Of a stretch of 64,000 nt of DNA, positions 43,501 to 54,994 are shown piece by piece. The stretch covers positions 822,501 to 886,500 of the forward strand of contig CAHIKZ030005407.1 of the NCBI GenBank assembly GCA_903632075.3, written 5' to 3'. The notes beneath the pieces are model-generated. The model saw nothing but the letters and a program-made list of their open reading frames with translations. It did no database searches and had not been told where the DNA came from. Made by a program: the position numbers and the translations under genes. Position 1 is the first letter of the stretch. The number at the start of each line of letters is the position of its first letter. Source of the stretch: Acanthosepion pharaonis (Eukaryota > Mollusca > Cephalopoda > Sepiida > Sepiidae).

Positions 43501-44270
43501 ACTTATCTTTATTACCCTTTTACATATTTTTCAAATCTCTTTATTGCGATATTTTTAAAGACCGTTTTTTTCTTCTGTTCGTAATTTGCTACTGTTTACA
43601 AATACCTTTTTTTTGTTCGGTGATCTCTATTCGGTTGAGTTTAAATTCCAATTGATTCCGTTTCGTTCATTTATCGCTATTGCTCTCAGAAGAGACATGA
43701 ATCCACCCTCCTCCTGTTATGGGTTAAACAACAGGGCAAACTGAGTTCTCTTGATGTGATGTGGCAACCAGTCTGGGAGAAGGAAAACTCTGAATTTAAA
43801 ACTAGTTTGAAGAAGGATGGACTCATTCAGGCAACCTTGCCCTAGACATACCACTATTGTTAAAGCTGGAATGCACGTGGTACTTCTACGACCCTGGTGG
43901 GTTACTGGAGTCGAGATGTGATGTGATGTCTGTTGAACGTTTTCGAAATTCCCAGTTTTGTTCCCATCACTCTTCACGTTCTTAAAACCCATAAAAATCT
44001 CAATACAAATTCTTTTGTGAAAATGTTAACTTACAACATTAGACCTGACATAGTGTAGTTACATTTTCACAATGGCTGATCTCTCGTAATATTCTCATAG
44101 TCGTACTAGTTCAAGATATTTTTAGCGTATTTTTCCCGCAAAAAGGAATATTTCATATATTCAGTTACAAAGAATTTTGGTATATAAATATCTATTAAAC
44201 TTGGTTTAGTCTTAAACAAGGAGTGATCATCAAACTAGTCATGGTCTGATTGTTAACCACACCTTCAGGT
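43501..44270. other. Unclassified repeat-like DNA
   Basis: 43690-43990 contains GAAAACTCTGAATTTAAAAC, echoed at 53725-53745 and, in complement, near 24763 and 28625; it is probably a dispersed repeat. No gene. Confidence 0.35.
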
Positions 44271-44582
44271 TGAGTCACCCTTGTTCGGAGAGTTAGCGAT
44301 ATTTACCACTCTTGACTTAATAAACCATAAAAGATCAAGTATAGGGCATCCAATGAGGATTCACTTCGCTACACTGGTAATTGGCTGATAGACAAGATTG
44401 AAAATTCCGTCTACAGTCTGAGGATCCCTTGTTCGCAACATTATCGATATTTACTAAAACTGGCTTAATCCACCACATATTATCAAGTGTAGGTTCCTCA
44501 ATGAGGATTGAGATCCCTCCAGTAGTAATTGTCTACTAGGATAACTTGCTAACCACTAGTCCAATGAGAGATGACCAAATTT
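44271..44582 (-). mobile_element. Tandem tRNA-like units of another SINE
   Basis: Two related units of about 170 bases, each containing CTTGTTCG...TTAGCGATATTTAC and ending in an antisense tRNA-like head (second: minus GGACTAGTGGTTAGCAAGTT ... CAATCCTCATTGAGG). Heads resemble S1 but are diverged. Confidence 0.45.
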
Positions 44583-44929
44583 AATTCTTGAATAAAATCG
44601 AGCAAATACAAACGTGTTTCGATTTGCCTAATCCATAAAGTGGTTTGTTTTATTAATGTAAATTAATCACTTTTAATGAAGTCTAAGACAAATTACCTCA
44701 GAGATCATAGTTACCATTTTTTTTTTTTTTTCAATTTTTGTTTAAAAACAAACTAATCTTTTCTTCCGCTTTAAACCAGCTGTCGTTAAATAAAAGTAAA
44801 ATATCCCCGGATTGGGTAAAATGGAAATTTCTGGGGGTAATAAAGAAGAAACGGGTTTTTGCCTGAAGAAATCAAGTCTAAACTGTGCTACCAATCCGTG
44901 TTTTTTTCCGTTTTTAATTTGTTTTTGAA
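44583..44929. other. AT-rich DNA, nothing recognised
   Basis: No gene or family recognised. Confidence 0.3.
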
Positions 44930-45435
44930 ATTATTTTTTAATTATTTTTTTTCTTTATTAAAATTAGTTTTTGACTTTTAAAAAACTCTAAAAATAATTT
45001 AAAAAATTATTTTTCAAGGTTTTAAAATTATTTTTAGAGTTTTTTTGTAATTATTTTTAGACTTTTAAAAATTTTTTTTTTACTTTCTTTAAAAATATTT
45101 TTGCTTTCCTTAAAAATAATTTTTACTGACTTTAAAATTATTTTTTCGCCTTCTTTAAAATGATTTTTTTACTTTCTTTAAAATAATATTTTACTCTCCT
45201 TAAAATTATTTTTTAGTTTCTTTAAAATATTTACTTTTAATTTCTTTAAAATTATTATATTACTTCGTTAAACTATTTTTTTAATTTCTTTAAAATTATT
45301 TTTTTAATTGTCAAAATTATGTTTTTACGTTTTAATTTTTTTTCCTTTTTTAATAATTATCGTTTACTTTTTTAAAATTATTTTTTTTTACTTTTTAAAT
45401 TTTTTTTACTTTTTTTTAGAATTATTTTTATTTTA
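44930..45435. repeat. T-rich degenerate tandem repeat
   Basis: About 500 bases of a drifting unit near TTTAAAATTATTTTTTACTT (20-25 bases). Confidence 0.8.
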
Positions 45436-46149
45436 AAGAGAAGTGTGACGTAATTGGATCTAATCGTATTTTTTTTTTTTTTTTCGTCACGTTATCTTTC
45501 ATAGTTAAAGCTTTGTGTGATTACTTGTCTTGTTATTTGTCCTCTGGTAAAGAGTGAGATTCTGTAAAAAAAAAAATCCTATTAAAACGATTCGGAGCTA
45601 TAAGCTTTCATTCTTAATTTCAAAACTACGCAAATTACAATCTATTTTAGGTAAATTTTAAATGACTATATGAGTCTATTCATAAATTCCGGGATAACGA
45701 TATATCGGGAAATAGTAATGAAGGAGAAAATGGCAAAATATATTTTCTGTCCGTTGCTTTAGTCCTTAAACTATATTTTTAACCTATGCATATCTCAGCC
45801 ATAAATTGTTATTCTTCATAAAGTTTCTCAAGCTGCATGCAGTTCGTAAGATTTATTTTCTAGTGATCTAGTCAATAGTTTATCTCGGATTTTGTTCAGC
45901 CTAGGTATAAAGTACCTTTCTGGTAGTATTTAGCGTCCCAATCGTAACTGGGACTGTTCCGATTCATGCATTACATATATACATAAACACACCTGTCTCC
46001 GTATATTTTTTTTTAATTGCATCGCCTCGAATCACTATATCAGTTATTTTTACTCTTATTCTATTTCATACTCGTTGAGTTGAAATATTTTTAGTTTAGT
46101 TACAGACGGAAAATCTGGCATAGAAATCTGAAATTACATCTGAACAGCG
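45436..46149. other. AT-rich DNA, nothing recognised
   Basis: No gene or family recognised. Confidence 0.3.
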
Positions 46150-46330
46150 AAAGATGTCTTTCAGAAAATAAGCAAAATTTTAAAACACAAGAAAACTTAT
46201 AATCAAAGAAAAATTGCTGGACTGTTATGTCATATATATCCTCCTACATGGCGGTGAATGCTGGAAAATTTTCTTACATATGAAGAAGAGACTCGAAGCT
46301 ACAGATAAAATTTACGGGAAAGTGGCTGAA
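46150..46330 (+). mobile_element. LINE family E fragment
   Basis: Plus sense fragment: AAAGATGTCTTTCAGAAAAT, then GGCGGTGAATGCTGG, then GAAGAGACTCGAAGCTACAG, the order found in LINE E between the GKCDTEI and KRLEATE segments. Confidence 0.5.
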
Positions 46331-47027
46331 GCGGAGATGCCAGATCAGGGCCAATAATATTACAGCTTCCTCTTTCCTCGGATTTCTAGTTCTTCCGTCT
46401 TATTTGATTTTTTAAGGCTCTTTCTTGCCATTTCTGGTGCTCCAATAATAATAGGTACCACAATCACTTTCATATACCCCATTTTTTCCTTTTCTAGGGT
46501 AAATTTTCTGATAGTTTTTTTTTTTTTTTTTCGCTGTAAAGATCTAAAACTGGTGACACTAAAGAATGGAGCTCATCCTCTTTCAGTTCCTCTTTGTCGA
46601 AGGCGGCATCCACGATCAGACACATCTTTTCTTTATATCTTTCTGGGTCTGACGATAAACTACATCTGGCAGCAAGGCGCCTTACTGGGAGGTTTTGAGG
46701 AGCGTGGAACTACCTATTAATTGGTGGTAGTATCTATGAGGGCCCCATCAATGGGCAAATAGTAAGCATGAAAATATAAAACATTGGAAAATTTTACCAG
46801 CAATACATTTTCATAGTAAAAAATAATTAACAGCAATACATTACTACAAAAAATAAGATTGATAAAGTATACGAGAAAATAAAATTTCGGATTTAAATAA
46901 TCCATAAGGAGTTAATATGCCGTTAAACAACCCATAACACAAAGTTTTCTTTATGATGACTATAGATAGTCTTCTAGCCTGGATTACTGCTAATATTCTA
47001 GTCTATAGTACAACGTTTAACTTGTGA

Positions 47028-47037
<10 letters not shown>
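46331..47037 (-). mobile_element. Probable LINE-derived sequence, family F tail
   Basis: 46640-46690 on minus reads like a decayed coding stretch. 46646-46668 equals one unit segment of the 39-kb minisatellite. 46880-46930 is a family F 3' end (GGAGTTAATATGCCGTTAAA). Confidence 0.35.
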
Positions 47038-47072
<35 letters not shown>

Positions 47073-47604
47073 TCCTTTGATTTCTGGTGTGTACTCATTT
47101 CTTTCCGGATCCCGCTCAGATACCTAAGGTCAGAAATGGCATCATGACATTTTCCACTGAGCAATTAAATTAACATACACATATAGATAAAGCCTTTCGT
47201 AAGGTGTGGGCTGTACTTGTGAGAACAATTTTTTTTTATTTCTTTAAGGTACGTGGTACAGGAATCCCTTCAATGAGTATCGGAATCTTTTCCAATCAAT
47301 CCGAGGGCTTCAGCTACAACGGGGATTGTCGATGTTCTCATGTGCCACATTTTTGAGATTTCCATTTCAAACTCCTTGTATTTTGATAGCTTTTTGATGA
47401 TCTTCAAAGATACATTACAGTCTGCAGGGACTGCCATATCAACAAGGAGGCAATTTTTTTTTTTTTTTTGTTCGCGGTCTCTAATAACAATGTCTGGGCG
47501 GTTGGCTTTGATTGTTCTGTCTGTGTGTCTTGTGTAGTCCCATAAAATTGTAACAGGTTCTACCTCCGTAACTTGGCCTGGGGGTTATTATTATTATTAT
47601 TATT
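47038..47604 (-). mobile_element. LINE C-terminal endonuclease-like remnant 1
   Basis: Between ATT arrays. Minus strand: VTILWDYTRHTDRTIKANRP, then PDIVIRDRE, a Lys run, NCLLVDMAVPADCNVSLKII, KKLSKYKEFEMEI, STIPVV. RPD(X)nD followed by KLSKYKDLE is the pattern of the C-terminal domain of some LINEs and matches the KPD-X12-14-D endonuclease signature of R2-type elements. A poly-A expansion adds Lys residues in frame (PD to D is 18 residues here). The sense 3' end is AAATCAAAGGAAATAATAAT. Confidence 0.6.
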
Positions 47605-47684
47605 TGTGCATGTGTATGTTTCCTGCTTTGTATCCTATAGAGCCGGGTCCAAATTATGATCTTTAAGCCCTATAGGAAAATTGT

Positions 47685-48160
47685 TATTTAACTGATAGCA
47701 CTTTTATTAGTATATGAGATGTTCCTAGTTGGGCGATCTTCTGGGCAGGTTGTATGTTGATGGTACCTTGGACACTGTAAGTAAAATTGTTCATACCTTT
47801 TTTCACGAGGCCCAGACCTCCGATTACTATTGGTACAGTCTCAGTCTTCATTCCCCACCTCCTGTTAATCTCGATCTCCAGGTCCTTGTATTTGGACAAT
47901 TTCTCGATCATTTTCATGGAGGTGTTTCTCTCAGATGTTACTGCTATGCCAATAAACATACACTCCCTGAATTTCTTGTCTTTTATGATAATATCAGTTT
48001 TGTTGGCTTTTATTTCCTTATCAGTATTATTATTATTATTATCATTATTATTATTATTATTATGTCGGTGTCGTACATTGACGTAGTCAAAGGAATTTCT
48101 GTTCTTGGAACACAATGTCAAGAAAACTCCTTAACGATTCAAGAACTTTTCAGGTAATCC
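47685..48160 (-). mobile_element. LINE C-terminal endonuclease-like remnant 2
   Basis: One open frame of 145 residues (47684-48121): KTDIIIKDKKFRECMFIGIA, EKLSKYKDLEIEINRRWGMK, VPIVIGGLGLVKKGM, LGTSHILIKVLSVK. The frame is long, but both expected acidic positions differ (PD is TD, ID is IG), so activity is unlikely. An ATT array (48023-48062) reads as an Asn run. Confidence 0.6.
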
Positions 48161-48558
48161 TTGCAGAGTAAATGATTCCAGTTTTATAGACATCTACGAT
48201 CATGGTTTTTAATTTCAATTTTCCCTAACCGCATTTTCAATTTTCTAAGTGGTGTTCCAAGCGTAATTATTGCAACAGGAATTACTTCAACAATAATGTT
48301 CCGTAGATCCTGGCATTTTTCAATCTTTTCAGTTTCTTTGGAGTCCACTTTTGCAATGTCTGGAATAGCAAAATCAATAATTTAACAATTGTTAATTTCC
48401 TGATCTATCACAATAAGGTCGGGTCTTTGTGCTTCAATGACAAGATCTGTCCGGACCGAGAAATCCCATATCTTGTAACTGTCATTTTCTACCACTGTCT
48501 CTGGCTGATATTCATACCTTTTCTCCTTTATTATACTATTTCTCTTTCGTTATTATTA
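48161..48558 (-). mobile_element. LINE C-terminal endonuclease-like remnant 3
   Basis: Minus: VIEAQRPDLIVIDQEINNC, a stop, then IIDFAIPDIAKVDSKETEKI, VIPVAIITLGTPLRKL. A different subfamily from remnants 1, 2 and 4, with RPD-X14-D intact around one stop codon. Its upstream (N-terminal) side is cut by the ATT array that holds the mariner. Confidence 0.55.
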
Positions 48559-48561
48559 TTA

Positions 48562-49840
48562 CAAGGTAACCCAAAAAGTTCTGTCCGTTTTTAAATGAAA
48601 AAAAGAAAACGCTTCACAGTATGTGTAACTTATATTTAGTCTTCAAAGTAATCACCATCGGCATCCAGCACCTTCTGCCAACGTGTCTCCAGCTGTTCAA
48701 TGCCCTTGCGGTAGAACTCGGGGGGGGGGGGTGACGCAAAGAAGTCCGTGAGGGCTTTGCGCAAGTCTGCTTCATTGGTGAAGGATTTCCCACGAAGATG
48801 ATTATCCAGGGAGTGGAAGAGGTGGTAATCGGATGGCGCATGGTCAGGTGAATAAAGTGGATGGCACAAAGTCTCCCACCCAAGTTGCTGTATGGTATCC
48901 TTGACCACTCGCGCGACATGCGGCCTGGCGTTGTCATGGAGGAAAAGCACACCTTTGCGATTCACCAGTGCTGGATCCTTCTGGCGCAATACCTGTTGCA
49001 CACGTTTCAATTCCTGCGAGTATAGGTCTCCAGTGACCGTTTGGCCCGTTGATAGCAGTTCGTAATGAACCGCTTGACGACCTGTCCACCAGACACAAAG
49101 CATAATCCTGCGTGGGTGCATAGGCGGTCTTGCGGTGTGAGGGACAGCATCCTGAGGAGACAATCAATGTCTGGAACGCTTAGGAGTTTCGCACAGAACC
49201 CACTTTTCATCACTGGCAAGCACTCGATTGAATAAGGATGCGGTACGGTGGCGAGGATGCAGCGATACGCAGGCTGCCACTCGTTGTCCCTTGTGGACCT
49301 CCAACAGCGTTTGCGGAATCCACATGCTCAGTTTGTACGTCTTACCTAGGCGGTGCAGATGAAGTCTAACTGTTTCATCGGAAACGTTGAACTGTCTTGC
49401 AAGTTCTCCACACGTTAGACTACTGGCCTCTTCAATGGCCGCCTTCAGGACTCCGGCATTCAAGACCTGTGATCGTCCACTGCGATGCTCATCATGGAGA
49501 GACAAATCTCCCGACTTGAATTTTTGAAACCAACGCCTTGCAGTACGTTCATCCACAGCACTATCCCCAAACGCTTGACATATGCGGCGACTTGATGCAG
49601 CTGCTCATAAGCCCACTTTGCAAACAACCCCGAACGAGATCTCTAGACACTTCCATCCTTCTCACAGCTGCCCGGCTTATAACTGATGGCCGGGCACGGT
49701 GCGCGTGTTTTTTATAACGTTTGATGTTCCTACTTCCGGCTGTCCGAATTTGAAAACAATTGCTGCACGCATTTCGTATATATTTCAACTTCATTCAATG
49801 ACTAATCAAAAAACGGACAGAACTTATTTTGGTTACCTTG
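48562..49840. mobile_element. Mariner transposon, nearly full length
   Basis: 1279 bp with terminal inverted repeats CAAGGTAACC...AAGTTCTGTCCGTTTTT and TA duplication (48560-48561, 49841-49842). It lies inside an ATT microsatellite (TTATTATTA on the left, TATTATTAG on the right). The length fits a complete mariner. Confidence 0.9.
48636..49656 (-). pseudogene. Mariner transposase (DD34D), one frameshift and one stop
   Basis: Minus strand from ATG 49656 (MEVSRDLVRG) to TAA at 48636, about 340 codons, the usual size. An early frameshift (about 49605-49640) leads to RRICQAFGDSAVDERTARRW; then GELARQFNVSDETVRLHLHR (helix-turn-helix), LASDEKWVL (first Asp), an in-frame TGA at 49164-49166 where a TGG is expected, LFLHDNARPHVARVV (second Asp), YSPDHAPSDYHLF (third Asp, 34 residues on), and C-terminal KVLDADGDYFED. 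A run of G at 48720-48730 adds Pro codons without shifting frame. Dead but young. Confidence 0.9.
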
Positions 49841-49842
49841 TA

Positions 49843-50204
49843 TTATTAGTGAATGATAGAGCAACATGCGAACAAAATGGCGGGCTGTACAAATATACGA
49901 AGCCCGATATGACCATCACAACAACCAGTCTGATAAGGTATAGCAGGTACATGCATCACAGCCATAACAAACTCATCCCGACATCCAATCATGATGACCC
50001 CTACCCCAACTCATGAACATAGTAAGTCAGTCCCCTAGTCTCATACCTAACTGGTTGAAGTCGGACAACTGTAAAGCAAATCTATGGTAATGAACGGGGT
50101 TTTATTGTAGCCGATCTTAATTCCCCATGACAAAATCTTTACATATTAACAGCAATCGATTAAGATCAGAAGGTATGATTTCCGTAACTGGTGTACCATC
50201 AGTA
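49843..50204. other. Unclassified, repeat-like DNA
   Basis: Continues the ATT array into CAAAATGGCGGGCTGTACAA; no frame recognised. Confidence 0.3.
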
Positions 50205-50206
50205 CA

Positions 50207-50240
<34 letters not shown>

Positions 50241-50692
50241 TCCTTTGATTTCCTTTAAGTTTCCAATCAGAGACCTAATGTCAGCAATGGCATCATGACT
50301 TTTTCCACTGATCATTTTTGTAAAAAAAAATCATCTAAGATCACACACATTTTTATATAGATAAAGCTCTTCGTAACGTGTGATCTGTAATTTTTTGCAT
50401 TTCCTTTAAGGTGTAGACAATCCGGAATCCCTTCAATGAGTCTATCGGAACTTTTTCCAATTGATCCGAGGGCTCCAACTAGAACTGGAATTATTGATGT
50501 CCTCCATGTTTTTTTTTTTTGTGTTTTTTTTTTATTTCCACTTCAAGATCCTTGTATTTTGATAGTTTTTTGAAGATCTTCAAAGATATATTACAACCTT
50601 CAGGGACTGTCATGTCAATAAGAAAGCACATTCTATTTTTGTGGTCTATAATCAGGGTGTCTGGGCGATTATTATTATTATTATTATTATTA
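50205..50692 (-). mobile_element. LINE C-terminal endonuclease-like remnant 4
   Basis: Between ATT arrays. Minus: RPDTLIIDHKNRMCFLIDMT, VPEGCNISLKIFKKLSKYKD, LEVEIKKK. RPD-X14-D intact. Same family and 3' end (AAATCAAAGGAAATAATAAT) as remnant 1. Confidence 0.65.
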
Positions 50693-50919
50693 TATACATG
50701 TCGCAAACGGTTGTCACTGAGGATCGAACTACAAATTGGTTCAAATTTCTAGCACCTTTTTTAATATTACTGCCGATCCCAGCATTGCCATGATTTTGGC
50801 AGTCTCAACTGCTTTTGGGATCTCCTTTTCCCTTTATTTTGCTCCCAGGACCATTAGAATGATTTTCATTTATCCTTCTTTTTCCGATTATCGGATTCCT
50901 GATTCGAATCATGTTCTTA
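50693..50919. other. Unclassified DNA
   Basis: No recognised feature. Confidence 0.3.
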
Positions 50920-51350
50920 AATAGCTTCGTCAGATCTAGAATGGCTTCGAACAAATGAATGCTGTAAGTCTTAAAGAAGACTATACTTCTTCAGATCCCA
51001 TAGACTGGCGCCACAGAATCACAAACGTTACGAAATACGAAAGCTCACATCATTTGAAAACTTCCAACCGTAGCAACAACTAAAATGGATGGCGCGTATC
51101 ACTTGAAGAGAAAATAATGACATCAATATGTTGGTTTTTCACGCTACCTTAAACAAAATGTTAGGAAGGAAAGCCCCGTCAATACTAGAAAGAGAGATAA
51201 CAGTCGGACTTTAGAGACCTATTTTGCTGAAAAACTGTTCTAAGAGAAAGACTTTATAGATTTCAACCAACAGTAACGCTAAATGTTCGGTCAATGTATG
51301 CCGAATGTTTCCTTATAAGGAAATGGCTAATCTCACCATTACCATCTGTC
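50920..51350 (+). mobile_element. Repeat family C, copy 3
   Basis: Plus: FEQMNAVSLKEDYTSSDPID-like, WRHRITNVTKYESSHHLKT, then AGAAAGACTTTATAGATTTC and ATGCCGAATGTTTCCTTATA. Gives the uninterrupted site for Helitron-like copy 3. Confidence 0.55.
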
Positions 51351-51469
51351 CCTCTTGATTTTCACACATGATCTGCCAGAGCATCTCCGTCCACGCTCTG
51401 ACAGAATCTTTTTTTCTTATTTATTGGTGGTGGGCAATAGTTATCGTTACCAGTTAATTGTTTTTTACA

Positions 51470-52080
51470 GTGGTACTCACCCCGTGCAAGGCCCTGTGAT
51501 CACTCGAAGTAGACGATTACAGAGCAAGTGGTACAACTTATACGGATATGTGTGGAAGACAACGGTTAACTCTAGACTTGAACAGATTAAGATTGTAGTG
51601 ATCAGGGAATCGGTGTCATGAGAGTCGGTTCCGCAAGGCAGCGGTATGTGGGAAGAAGCCTCTTGAGTGGAACTTCTCGCCAGAGGGATACAAAGGGAAC
51701 GATGGTGGTTCGTTACAATGTGCGTGGCATGATGGGTCTTAGCCGTGAAGGTTAGGACTGGGAGAACTAAAGAGTGTAGTTCATCTGAACACTCACTATG
51801 GAAATAGCGCTAGGACCGTGAGAGGCTTGCGACGTCTCGTCTGCGAGAAAAGGGTTGTAGAAAATAATTCGTTAGAGATGCTTTTGGGCACTACAGAGAA
51901 TTGAAAGTGAAGACTTGGTAGATTCCTCCCATATATGGCAGCAGTACTCCATTTTCAGCCTGATTCGGCTCTTGTAAAGGTAAATGGCAGTAATAAGAAG
52001 ATTCTGTGATAGTACGATAAAGAAAGTCGGCCGTCATACTGATCCCAATCAAAGAGTAATAACTGTAGATATTGCATTCT
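51470..52080 (-). mobile_element. LINE family A-related, 3' part
   Basis: Antisense tail-like start (CACCCCGTGCAAGGCCCTGT) then decayed coding; 51925-51985 on minus gives YKSRIRLKMEYCCHI. Parallels 6985-7290. Confidence 0.5.
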
Positions 52081-52137
52081 CTCTTTCTCCCCTCTAGCTT
52101 TTACAAGTAACTCTAACTCACACGCTCAAAGGTGGAC

Positions 52138-52140
<3 letters not shown>

Positions 52141-52184
<44 letters not shown>

Positions 52185-52228
52185 GAACCTCTTCAGATCT
52201 ATCTATCTATCTATCTGAACCTCTTCAG

Positions 52229-52260
<32 letters not shown>

Positions 52261-52273
52261 GAACCTCTTCAGT

Positions 52274-52314
<41 letters not shown>

Positions 52315-52315
52315 T
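52141..52315. repeat. (ATCT)n with GAACCTCTTCAG interruptions
   Basis: Four ATCT runs separated by three copies of GAACCTCTTCAG (52185, 52217, 52261), so the array has been duplicated in blocks. Confidence 0.9.
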
Positions 52316-52419
52316 CAATTCGCTGGATATGAAATTTCTAACAAACAGTAAACATTTCCGTGGAAAATGTTCAAATGGAATCCGTTCTTTACTGCCACAA
52401 ATTCAAACCATTTTTTTTA

Positions 52420-52730
52420 ATCATTTCACCACAAGCAAGGCAATAATGCCACTAGTACGCAGGGGTTTACACGGAGTGAAAGTGAAAAAGAAGATTGTGA
52501 TTGACGTTGCATTTAAATTTTTGAAGATTTTAGTTATCAGGGAAGCAAGGAAACGGAAGGGTGTTCCACGGGTGGGAAGTGCGAACAAAGAAACTGTCGT
52601 TGTAGAAGTGGCGGTTGGATTTACCTATTTCAACAGTAAAACGGTGAACCCTAGTTACCAACCTAGTATCACGCTTAAATTCATGTATTCGGGGCACTAG
52701 GGAAAAAACACGTCTTTACAGCTATGACAC
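52420..52730 (-). mobile_element. LINE family A, 3' end
   Basis: CACCACAAGCAAGGCAATAA tail, then on minus the C-terminus. The plus-strand 123-residue frame is the antisense shadow. Confidence 0.6.
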
Positions 52731-53290
52731 GCCTTGTTACATCCACAGGGTTGAATCACCTTTATTCCCTACGTATTTCTTTCGTAAGAAGGATGTTACA
52801 CTCAGAAAGCTTAATCCCAAGTACCGTCACTCTGTGGAACAGACAGCCACATAGATGCTTCCTGGCATTTACATTTACCTCCCTCATACACACACTGAGT
52901 TAGAATGCGACACAAGGTCAGTTTATTTTAACATGGGGTGCCCCACTCGGGCTGCAAGGTCTTTTTCTGGTCTTAGCTAGTGATAACCAGTCAACCCCAC
53001 TTCGGAACAGATCCGAAGATTCTGTCCAGGCAGCGGGGGGGGGGTCGGCAAGGAACAAATGCTACAACAGCACCTCTCCTGAGGCAAGCCGTCCTAGCCG
53101 CGGAGAGAAAAGCCCAGCACGGAACAGATACTACAACTGTGGATGCTACCTCTTCAAGTTCAGGGCCAATCGTTATCCATCCTTAATATGCTCATAATCC
53201 CCACTTCCTCCTCTTACATTCATATCACACATCACACTTAGTAACACTCTACCATGGGTGGCTCTTAGGTTTTGTATTGATTAAACATTA
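52731..53290 (+). mobile_element. LINE family B, 3' end with SINE S1-like insert
   Basis: Starts with FFRKKDVTLRKLNPKYRHSV-like sequence, ends with CTCTACCATGGGTGGCTCTT and TTTTGTATTGATTAAA. In between (about 52898-53010) lies ATGCGACACAAGGTCAGTTT and a GC-rich stretch like the S1 3' body. Confidence 0.5.
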
Positions 53291-53299
53291 GCTAAAAGT

Positions 53300-53570
53300 T
53301 TTAAAAATTACATAACCGATTCCAGTCTTGTGAGAGAGCTGATAGTTCCATGTGGATGCTTTGTAAAACAGGCTCCCTAGTAGACGATTCTCCAAATACT
53401 ACAATCTTAACCTTTTCAAGTTTAGGGTCAATCGTTATCTATCCTCCACATCATCATAATCTTCACTTCCTACTTCTTCTTCTTACGTTCATATCACACA
53501 CCTTATTCTGTAACACACTACCTTGAGTAGTTCTTGGGCCTTGTATTGAGTGAAAAAAAACATGTTTCAA
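53300..53570 (+). mobile_element. LINE family B, second 3' end in tandem
   Basis: Repeats the 52850-53290 order (AACAGGCTCCCTAGTAGACG, TTTCAAGTTTAGGGTCAATC, CACTACCTTGAGTAGTTCTT). Confidence 0.5.
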
Positions 53571-54958
53571 GAAGCAGCCCTAACTACTACTAGTATGGAA
53601 GACTTATGCCCTCTCCAGGGCGCAGGCCTGGTCTGGGATTTTTATGAGGGATTGACAGTTGCCCACACAGAACGTCACACCTCGCCACGCTACCGATGAT
53701 GTCCAAAGGAAAGGAGATAAAAAAAAAAACTCTGAATTCAAAACCTCCAACTATGGGTAAAATATTAGAGTAGTATGGGCTATGTAGACAGGGTTGCAAC
53801 CAGACAACACTGAGCCAGAGTTTCTAAGACAGTCCGATGTCATGTTTAAATTTAATTCTGGCAACTCTTGAGACGACGACGGTACCAAGCTGCGTTGGCC
53901 ACTGCCTTTCCCTTGAACTATTACTACAGAAGCTCTAAACAGCATTATACAATATTTGTACCACAACCCCACAAAAAAAAAAATAAATAAACATAACTTA
54001 TTTTTGTTATTACAATGAATTTTTGAGCAACCACTCACAAATTCCTTGTTCATTTTTTCTTTGTCATATTCGTCTTTCGTTCGTGTTTGCGTGTGCATAT
54101 GTGTACGTCTGCATGGTAAAGAACAATTTGCGCTACATTTCATAGACAAAACGAAAATTGCGATGAACAGAAAAAGCTTTCTGTAAAAATATTCTTTACG
54201 GAATAACTGCGAGCATAAAATGTCATACTTAGAACGAAAGCGATGTTTCAGTCTGGGGGAGGGGTAAAGCCAAAAAAAAAAAACACCACTGTTAAATGGT
54301 CTTTAATCTAGTCACATTCCATTTTTACGAGCTCGAATTTCTTTCCCTTCTTCAGTTCACTAGAAATCTTGGAAAAGAAACTTAATCATAGACTCAATAC
54401 GAAAAAAAAAAACATTTTTTTTACTGAACAATAGGTGGAATTCTATTAGCGTCCACTTTTAAGAATTCTCTCGAACGTTTTTATGAATCCTAAGAAGGAA
54501 GAATACGTCACATTATTGGAGAATTCTATTATTAATGCTAGGAAGGCTGAACTAATACGTTTTAAGTGTGTTGCATTAGACAGTGCCTTTATATTTACGA
54601 AAATCAAAAGGATTCTTGATTTAATATACAGTTAGGAAAAGTAGTTTTACCTGGTGTTGCTCGATAGCTGAAGAAAAAAAAAAGACCGAAAATCACCATT
54701 GCTCACTTTCGCATCAGTTTTGTTTTATCGACATTTAGCAAATCTGATTTCAAGGAAAGAATAGAAATAGATTCAGAAAGATATTAACTGAGAAGACGCG
54801 TTATTTCGAGTCGGTTACCATGAATAATAGTTTTTACTAGTCATCAGCTAAGTACAATAATGGCTTGTGTCTTTGTCTGGAGAAACATTTGGTATTTTGC
54901 AATAATATCAATTTTGAGGGTCACGCACCAGTGTCATAATACAGCTTGTTTGTAAAGG
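53571..54958. other. Unclassified DNA
   Basis: 53585-53960 shares AACTCTGAATTCAAAAC with 43785-43803 and is probably a dispersed repeat. The rest is AT-rich with no gene seen. Confidence 0.35.
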
Positions 54959-54994
54959 CTATTTTTCGATGGTTGTAATATAAACAGATTTATC

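Noticed and set aside
52329..52700. 123-residue plus ORF as a gene
   Set aside because: It is the antisense shadow of a LINE A 3' end.
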